Assembly: GCF_032854445.1 (NCBI RefSeq)
Contig: NC_088305.1
Coordinates: forward strand, 20,029,606 to 20,093,605
Length of the DNA: 64,000 nucleotides
Source of the DNA: Liolophura sinensis
Taxonomy: Eukaryota; Mollusca; Polyplacophora; Chitonida; Chitonidae
Reading direction: 5' to 3'
Every line of letters starts with the position of its first letter. Position 1 is the first letter of the stretch. Both the position numbers and the translations under genes were made by a program. The notes beneath the pieces are model-generated. The model was not told the origin of the DNA, did no database searches, and saw only the letters and a list, made by a program, of their open reading frames with translations. Below, in pieces: positions 57,303-64,000 of this stretch.

Positions 57303-58227
57303 GAAGTGATTTTCACTTGTAAATTCACTCTCTCCAGACTTCTGCTGTTATCATGTGTCATACGAGCAAACCTAGATTTTGTGTCTGGTAGCATCCCTGA
57401 AAAATCAAAGGCTTGCTAATGAAACGAAAAGTCAGTAGCCTGAAACTACTTCGGGGCCAATGGAATGTACTGACTTAGACTGGATCTGCATTAATAGGTT
57501 GCAGGCGAAGGCATTGACTTGCTGACATGTCTTGAAAACTATCACGATCCCGTGTGTTTGGCCCATGAACCTTTGGTCCAGGACACTGGACTCGTCGTCT
57601 CGCCATGAGAATATTGCGGAAAATTAAAGCACGATAATGAACAAATTTCATTTTCATGCAAGTTGATGACTGTGGAACAAGGGATCATGGTTTACCTCAG
57701 GGTCCCAGTGGAGGTAGATCTTTGTCTGTTTACCGCGGGACTGCCCTCAATCCATGAATGGCCTTGGTGTCTAGGACATGCCTCCACACTAACCTGATTC
57801 CCATCCCACGCGCCACACCAACATATACTTGTGGCGTCAAATGTTTCATAAATGCAGGAATTGGATTTTCGTGGTCCCTTGATACCCCGAAAATAATGAA
57901 AACATATTTATGACTTATAACAGTTTTAGTTGTCAGGTGTTTGTGGGTATGTGTTACAGAATACACCCAAACACGTATTTATGATTCAGGGTAGGGACAT
58001 TCTACAACACATGTATAATTGCACTGAGCATGGGCGTTTTTTTGCCTCAATCACCTGTTAGTATTAGTGGGATTGCAGGTAAACAACCAGACCTGCTAAC
58101 ATGATTTGCCTCCCTTTATACACTGTACAGACTATTGAATGTCTAAGTCTTGGTTGATACGTAAGAAAAGCAGCCCAGGCTGGTGTTAACTGTTTTAGGC
58201 ACAACCTGTGGATCAAAGAATGTATAC

Positions 58228-58345
58228 AAAGCTGGGCCCACTTGCACATAACGAGCACGTAACTGCTATGACGCCATAATGCCCACAGTGCAGGATTTCC
58301 TGGTAGTTATGTGCTCTTAATGTTAAGAGGGCTTCGTGCAGGTGG
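58228..58345. mobile_element. Small MITE-like palindrome
   Basis: GGGCCCACTTGCACATAACG and AGCACGTAACTGCTATG on the left pair with GGATCCACCTGCACGAAGCC and GAGCACATAACTACC read from the right on the minus strand. It has a short non-coding middle and lies in the Imp intron. Confidence 0.65.
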
Positions 58346-58494
58346 ATCCTGAATTGCAGTAGCTTTTGTTGTCTTGCGAATTCTCAGTTTTAAATTTGAA
58401 ATGGCTATATTTCACCTGATTTAGTTCAAGAATATCTTAAATTATTGCCTTTCAGAGTATGTCAGTCTTGCACTCGTACTAATGTATTTTGTTA

Positions 58495-58740
58495 AAATGG
58501 TTCTAAAGTTTGAAAAAGTTCTAATACAACCGGCTTTATAAATTCTAGGAACTTTATTATCCATTTTGAACAGTGACTGAACATGTGCAGACAAGGGCAT
58601 GCTGATACTTCATAAAAGGTGATGTGGGCTGTTCTACAATAATAGTAACCATTTCATTGGATTTGTGTTGATTTAGGTTTTGTCAAAAGTATTGGGTAGT
58701 TTTTCCGCTGCATTTATGAAACTGACAAATTGAATTAATT
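58495..58740 (+). repeat. Intron-internal duplication, partner of 59907-60130
   Basis: TTCTAAAGTTTGAAAAAGTT, ATTGGATTTGTGTTGATTTAGG, TTGGGTAGTTTTTCCGCTGC match TTCTAAAGTTTTAAGAAGTT, ATTGGGTTTGTGCTGACAGG, TTGGGTGTAGTCCTTAAGTGCC in the same order across about 230 bp, at moderate identity. Confidence 0.6.
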
Positions 58741-59089
58741 TAAGTTTCCCGTACTTGTACATGTAGCTAGTAATGCTCTTGCTCCTATTTATCTTGCATT
58801 CCAAACACCAGTAAGACATAATATTTGTACAATGGTAAATCTATACATGTGCCTTAATTTTTTAACTTTTCAACCAGCACAGGGTCCAAAATTATTCTCA
58901 GAGAACTATGCACATTAATCTGCCCAGTTTTATAAAGTTTGCATCTTCACAAACAAATCATACTTGGCAACAGTTTAACAACTGTATGCATAAATAGCAC
59001 TGGAAAAAAATCTTAATTTGTAAAGGTAAAAAAAATTGAAGGTTTACGTGAAGGTGAAGGTTGAACAGTCAACACGACTTAATGCTGGC

Positions 59090-59200
59090 TTGAACACATG
59101 CCAGATCCACTGAAGTACCTGGCTCCAGGATCATGGAGCAATCTTATTCAGTCAAAATTTAAGATCACTTTAAAATTGTTTATGTACAGGCATGGGAAGT
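59090..59200 (+). repeat. Dispersed intron repeat, partner of 63790-63880
   Basis: GGCTCCAGGATCATGGAGCA, ATCTTATTCAGTCAAAATTTAAG match GAGCTGGGATCACAGAGCAA, TCATGGACTAAAGTCAAAATTTT. Both are within the Imp introns and have the same orientation. Confidence 0.55.
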
Positions 59201-59517
59201 TTCCTCCAATTGGCTGATTTCAGACTTGTTTTTTTAAAATGTGAAAAACGACAAGCAAGACTTCATCAGACCTGGTGATTGCTAATGTAATTTAGGGGTT
59301 AGGATGAGATATTTTGAGACTTTCTTGATACACTTCAGACTTATTTCTGACCATCAATTCACTTGTCTGTATGTCACAAGGTCAAAATCTTGCTGGACAG
59401 CTTAAATTCTGGGTAAGTTAGTGCACAAAAAATTCAGATAAAATGGCGGAAAAGAACGTACCAAGTTTTAGGATTGAAATTTGGACAAGCGAGTATAAGA
59501 TTGCTCTGTGATTCAGG

Positions 59518-59600
59518 GGCCAGTTGTTCAAATACTTCGTTAAAGGTTTATAATTCTAGGTCTGGTTATAACATCACTCTGGATTAAATGCCATTGGTAT
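59518..59600. mobile_element. Left half of the 57152-type MITE
   Basis: GGGGCCAGTTGTTCAAATAC, GTTAAAGGTTTATAATTC, GGTCTGGTTATAA, CTGGATTAAATGCC follow the 57152 element up to its middle. The right end is not evident. Confidence 0.55.
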
Positions 59601-60759
59601 TGTACGAAGATGAGACTGGTATGAAGATTGAGTTTGGGATCTGTTACATTTCTCACCAACCAGATCCTAGTGGTGGTTGAGAAAGTACCCTTCTGGGCAG
59701 AAAAGGACCAAGAGCTAGTCAACCTTAGTCGTTGTAACTTTAGCTGTGGGGTTGCTGTAGCTTTGTGCCAAGGCAGGGCAAAAAGTAAAGAGAAAATTTT
59801 GGCCAAAAAATCCGTATTCACTAGTCAATGTCAAATTTTCTGTCTGCCAAGAATTGTTCAAGTTATTGCTTGTTAGAAAATGGACCTGTACAGTTTCTAG
59901 TTGTAAAATGATTCTAAAGTTTTAAGAAGTTGTAGAAAAAACACACAGTATAAATGTTACAAGCTTCATTTCCAGATTTTCCGAAGTGAACGTTAACACT
60001 TGCACAAACGAAGCTGGTATTTTGTGTAAGGTAGTTTTTAGGGCTATTCTGTTATAGCAAAAATTCCATTGGGTTTGTGCTGACAGGTCTTTTGACCAAA
60101 ATCTTGGGTGTAGTCCTTAAGTGCCATTGTTCCAAAATAGTTTTGAAGATTTATCACATGAACAAATTTACCACAAGAATACAAACTGCATCCTTAAAGT
60201 GAACATAAAGTCAGCCACTAAAGCTGAATTGATTAGTAAATTGATATTCCAGAAATGCTGTAAATATAGTTAAAAATTCTACACCTTATAAACAAAATAA
60301 ATAGCAAATGATTGTCGGTACCTAGCCACTCATTTGGTGACGCCATTTTGCCATGTTATAACTATATTGAGTGATGTCACAAAACCTAGGAGCTCTACCG
60401 TACTGTGGGTATTAAACAATATGCCAATGAGAAAATATAAACAGGAACGCTTGATATCCAACCAAAGAGTATCAGTTCAGTCCCGTTTTCAAAGGGCCAA
60501 TGTTTCTTTTTGCCTAGCGTTCAGTCTGTGAGATCTTCATGGCCAAGAGCGCCATGTTTAGCAGTCCTGCTCGTCCTAGTCTTTGACCTGCATGGGTGTA
60601 AGCATTAGGCCTATCTGGCAGACTTTATGTTTAATTAAACTGTGAATGACGCGGTCCTTTTTGTCCAGTTTTTGTTTGCTGTACAAGGAAATTTAAGTGT
60701 TATTACAATGTGTCTGTGATATAATGGAGAATTATCTATTCCCCCCCTTTTTTTTTCAG

Positions 60760-60814
60760 GTCACACAATAGATGGTTTAGCAATGCAAGTAGAACCTCCG
60801 ATTTCAAAACGCAA
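60760..60814 (+). CDS. IGF2BP: IGF2BP/Imp second coding exon
   Basis: After a pyrimidine tract and TTTTTTTTCAG, 55 nt complete the split glycine codon and encode GHTIDGLAMQVEPPISKR plus two bases, followed by GTAAGT. The peptide finishes RRM1 in the way IGF2BP proteins do (…GK.MEV..SVSKK). The intron before it is 7.3 kb. No further exon of this gene was found to the right edge. Confidence 0.85.
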
Positions 60815-63800
60815 GTAAGTGTTTTATCCATTATACATTTATTTTTGTAATTTTGACTCCTTTATGAATTGTGAAACAAACTTCCAAAATCATTTCTCTG
60901 GAGTCCAGGAAATGAACTGTCTTTTCATGCAAGACTCCTGAAAACTCATTTGGCCAGGAATAGGGCATATGGTGTCCTTGGCATTAGATACACCCATAAA
61001 CTAAAATTACCATTGCCAAGAACGTTACGCTGCCCAATTTTTGGTGTTTAGGGATGGGTTATGTTGTGCCACATCATGTAATAATACAGGAGTAATGCAC
61101 CACCCAGAGTATAGTGTAATAAAAAAATTCTGTGTAATGTAATATCACAGCATAACGTAGAGACAGGGATGGATGGACAAATAACTGCCAGAGGTAATTA
61201 CGTCTGCCATGTGATTGGCTTGTAACAGTTGATCACATGACCCAAAGAATTGTTGAAAGCGACGTTTACGATTCGATGTCCAAAAGCAACTTACCGCATG
61301 TCTAGGTAGGGCACTTCCCTATTTCCAACATGTAATATCTTTGAAAGACGTACAGATTCTTGCAAGCTATTGGATAAGCACAGAATAATGCTTATGCTGC
61401 TGTATTTTCATCGCAAAACCTGGACTATTAGTGAAATATTCTTCAGCACGGTATAAAACACCAATTACAATGCCTGGCAAATTTTATTACATTACGTAGT
61501 TATATCACATTACACAGAGGTTCAACGTTACACGGTGGGTGTTTTTAACTTGTCATTACGCAGCACATTATAACGTGTAATATATATTACACCACGTCAC
61601 AAAGCTGCTTTGTGGTGAGCAAGTGTTGGATCACGTCTTGACTATGGTGTTAAGACAATAAAACATCAAATAAATTATAAATGTATGAATACTGCACTAG
61701 CTGACACAAGAATGAATGAAATTGTCAGTTGTGAAAACAAGTGTTGGTAAGACATCATGTAATTTTGTCAACATTTGACACCTGTGAAGAACAGTTGATA
61801 CTTCCCAACTGATCAGTTTTGGGTAATCTAACAAATATTATTCCGAATTTGCACTTTATGCCCCATTTGTTACACATAGTCTCTCACATTGTCTTCGGGA
61901 TTAATTTGGGTACTGGCCTAGTTGCCTGGCTTGAGGTGACAGTTGTACTGAAAGAGCATGTGGTGGAAATGGGATAGCAGCAAGCTAGCTGTGGTTTCCT
62001 GTTCATTTATCTGAACTAGGCTGGTCATTTTTTTTTTTTCTTTCGATACTAAAATTTCCACAATAGATGTATTTGATTTATACCATCAAGAGTGTGTTTA
62101 TATGGTACACTTGTACTTGTACACTTACTTGTACCAGAAGTTTGTGATACTATGAGTTAGTGAACTATTTATTTTTTTGTCCCATGAAATATTAAAATTT
62201 TTAATTCGCATGTAGAAATTTAGTAATACTTGATTTTCAGTTTTATAGAAAAGATCTTTGGCTGAGTTCTGAAGCTGGACGAAAAGGGAAGAACCAAGCT
62301 CTTTTGCAAGCGTTGGCTTTGTGTGTTGCTTAAACTGTGTGTGTTGTCAGGTTGTTGCCTAACCCACGATTGACCCGGCAAAGGTCAGACTGCAGCAGCT
62401 GAGTCTGGGGTGTTGAAGGAACAGCGTCTGCAGGCTCCCTGACTAGGGTGTCTCGGTGTACTGTCAACCCTATCTGGGTCAGTGGAGCAGAGTTAAAGAC
62501 CTCCTGTAATAAAGTGCTCAGGCTTATCATGAACTGCATTGTAGAGAGAGAAAAAAGTTCAGCTCGGCTGGTTTTCAAGGCCAGTAGGCTTGCAGTGTGG
62601 AAGACTGCGGTTTAACCTTTGACCTCGCTTGACCTCGCGGGCATTCCTACAAAGTTCTTATCTAAGCTGTATATGCGACCTACAAAAACAACCTGGGCAC
62701 TTGGATGTGTTGTCTACAACTTCAGGCAACTTTATCGCTGCACTCTTAATGGGGCTGCTCAGTCTATTGGCAGAACCTACATTTATTTGGCCGGCAATGT
62801 GCAAGTGAAACTGTGAGGGTATCATTTAAAGGCCATGATCTCATAGCATAAAAAAGGGCAGAGGCAAATGCACATCTGTAAAATGAATTAAGGATCCAGG
62901 AGTAGACAATGTTTTGCCGTGCATTCTACAAAAACTTGCAAGGTGGTTCTACGGCACATTCATTTATCCATCCTTTGTTTCAGTCAACCAAAATATGTAC
63001 AAGTTCACTTCAGGGAAGCACTTTTTGTTTAGGCTTAATTTCCAGCAGAGTTGATAGTTACTCAAATGAAATTATTAATTTTGAGAGTTTTGAGCTCAAA
63101 TTCTTGTTTTCAGATTGTCAATGAAGGTAAAAACAGTCCTCCTATATGATGTAAGATGTGATAAATGTTGGGCAACCATTATAAACATTAATTTTCTTAT
63201 CACTTGTTTTACTGTCTTCCGAAGGCACAAGTTACACCTCGTCTGTGATCCTGTCGTAGTTGCCTTACGTTTTTGACAGGTCACATTATAGTCATTTTTT
63301 TTTTTTTTTTACCTTTAGCGATAAGTTTAAACTGGAAACTCCCCTATTGCCCAACTCAGGACTACACGTACATTCAAGAAGCCACAAATGTAGGGCTCAG
63401 AATAAATATTGAATCAGGTGAAGCCTGTATTAAATGTCATGAAAGGTGCAGGTATTTTAGTGTACATTCTTCCAAGTAAAAAACTATTAATAGAATTGCT
63501 TGACACATGTATAATACGAAGGAAAGAAAAAAAAAAAAGAAGAAAATTACAATGTTCTTCATTCTTTTCAACCGCCTGTGGCTAATTTTTTTTAACATTC
63601 TGAGAGAACTTCTGGATGTAGATAAATAATTGGCAATTTAATTGAGTTTTATGAAAACTTGCATCTTTATTGACACGAATGAATTATTTCAATGTCATTT
63701 TCAAAGATAATTGTTAGCATATTAAAATGCCTCTGAGAAAAGTGCTTTAGACGTCGAAAAGCTTGGATTCATAGGTGTGCCCCGGGCTTTGATGCTATGT

Positions 63801-64000
63801 ATGATATCTGGGAGCTGGGATCACAGAGCAATCATGGACTAAAGTCAAAATTTTAATCATTAAATTTGGTGTGTTCCTTTCTGTTTTAGTTGACATTTCT
63901 TGGGCTCTGACTTGCCCAGAATTTACTTTGTCAAGCAATATTTTGAATTGATTACATTGGAAATAACAGTTTTAAAGTGATTTTAAATTTTGAACTTGGA
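60815..64000. other. Imp intron after the second coding exon, to the window edge
   Basis: No RRM2-coding exon found. It contains a SINE family A scrap at 61424-61465 (GTGAAATATTCTTCAGCACG, AAAACACCAATTAC), an inverted-repeat pair at 61075-61170 and 61455-61600, and homopolymer T runs near 62030 and 63297. Confidence 0.5.
61075..61605. mobile_element. Candidate inverted-repeat element rich in GTAAT/ATTAC
   Basis: The left block (GTAATGCACCACCCAGAG, TTCTGTGTAATGTAATATCAC) pairs with the reverse complement of the right block (TTACGCAGCACATTATAACG, GTTATATCACATTACACAGA). The arms are about 100-140 bp with a 285-bp spacer. Identity is modest. Confidence 0.5.

Noticed and set aside
62330-62578. 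Minus-strand 82-codon frame in the Imp intron
   Set aside because: No domain, no splice signals in phase, and inside an intron of a plus-strand gene; likely chance.

Overview
The window looks like nuclear DNA from an invertebrate animal, most likely a lophotrochozoan such as a mollusc or brachiopod. The evidence is AT-rich intergenic sequence, genes split by GT-AG introns of about 0.5 to 7 kb, and many tRNA-derived SINE-like elements with AATA-type tails. It also holds small inverted-repeat (MITE-like) elements and several large minisatellites. No bacterial-type operon, rRNA or CRISPR array is present. The species is an inference; a database search would be needed to name it.

Three genes can be rebuilt from exon phases and splice sites. 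(1) An M-Ras small GTPase lies on the minus strand in five coding exons between 2197 and 6535, complete from ATG to a CHIL prenylation box (198 residues). One of its introns appears to use a GC donor. (2) A polyprenol reductase (SRD5A3-like) lies on the minus strand in five coding exons between 13546 and 19557, complete (297 residues). Its intron 2 holds a 68-bp minisatellite of about two dozen copies, and each unit copies the 3' splice site and the first 40 nt of exon 3. (3) The start of an IGF2BP/Imp-type RNA-binding protein lies on the plus strand: a probable 5' UTR exon ending at 53010 and coding exons at 53279-53477 and 60760-60814. The rest of the gene runs off the right edge.

Layout: 1-2190 holds minisatellites and a SINE downstream of M-Ras. 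2197-6535 is M-Ras, and 6536-8950 is its upstream region. 8968-10710 is a 56-bp minisatellite. 10711-13545 has SINEs and a small minisatellite. 13546-19557 is SRD5A3. 19.6-52.7 kb is a gene-poor desert with SINEs, a large palindromic element at 35.1-35.9 kb, MITE copies at 22.8, 36.8 and 48.1 kb, a 68-bp minisatellite at 45.4-46.65 kb and long TA runs. 52.7 kb to the end is the Imp gene with introns that carry repeats and MITEs.

The genes are unrelated in function: Ras signalling, dolichol synthesis for N-glycosylation, and mRNA binding. The most unusual signals are the splice-site minisatellite in SRD5A3, a SINE lying against the exon 2 acceptor of the same gene, nested insertions that give relative ages for mobile elements, and upstream ORFs predicted in the Imp leader.
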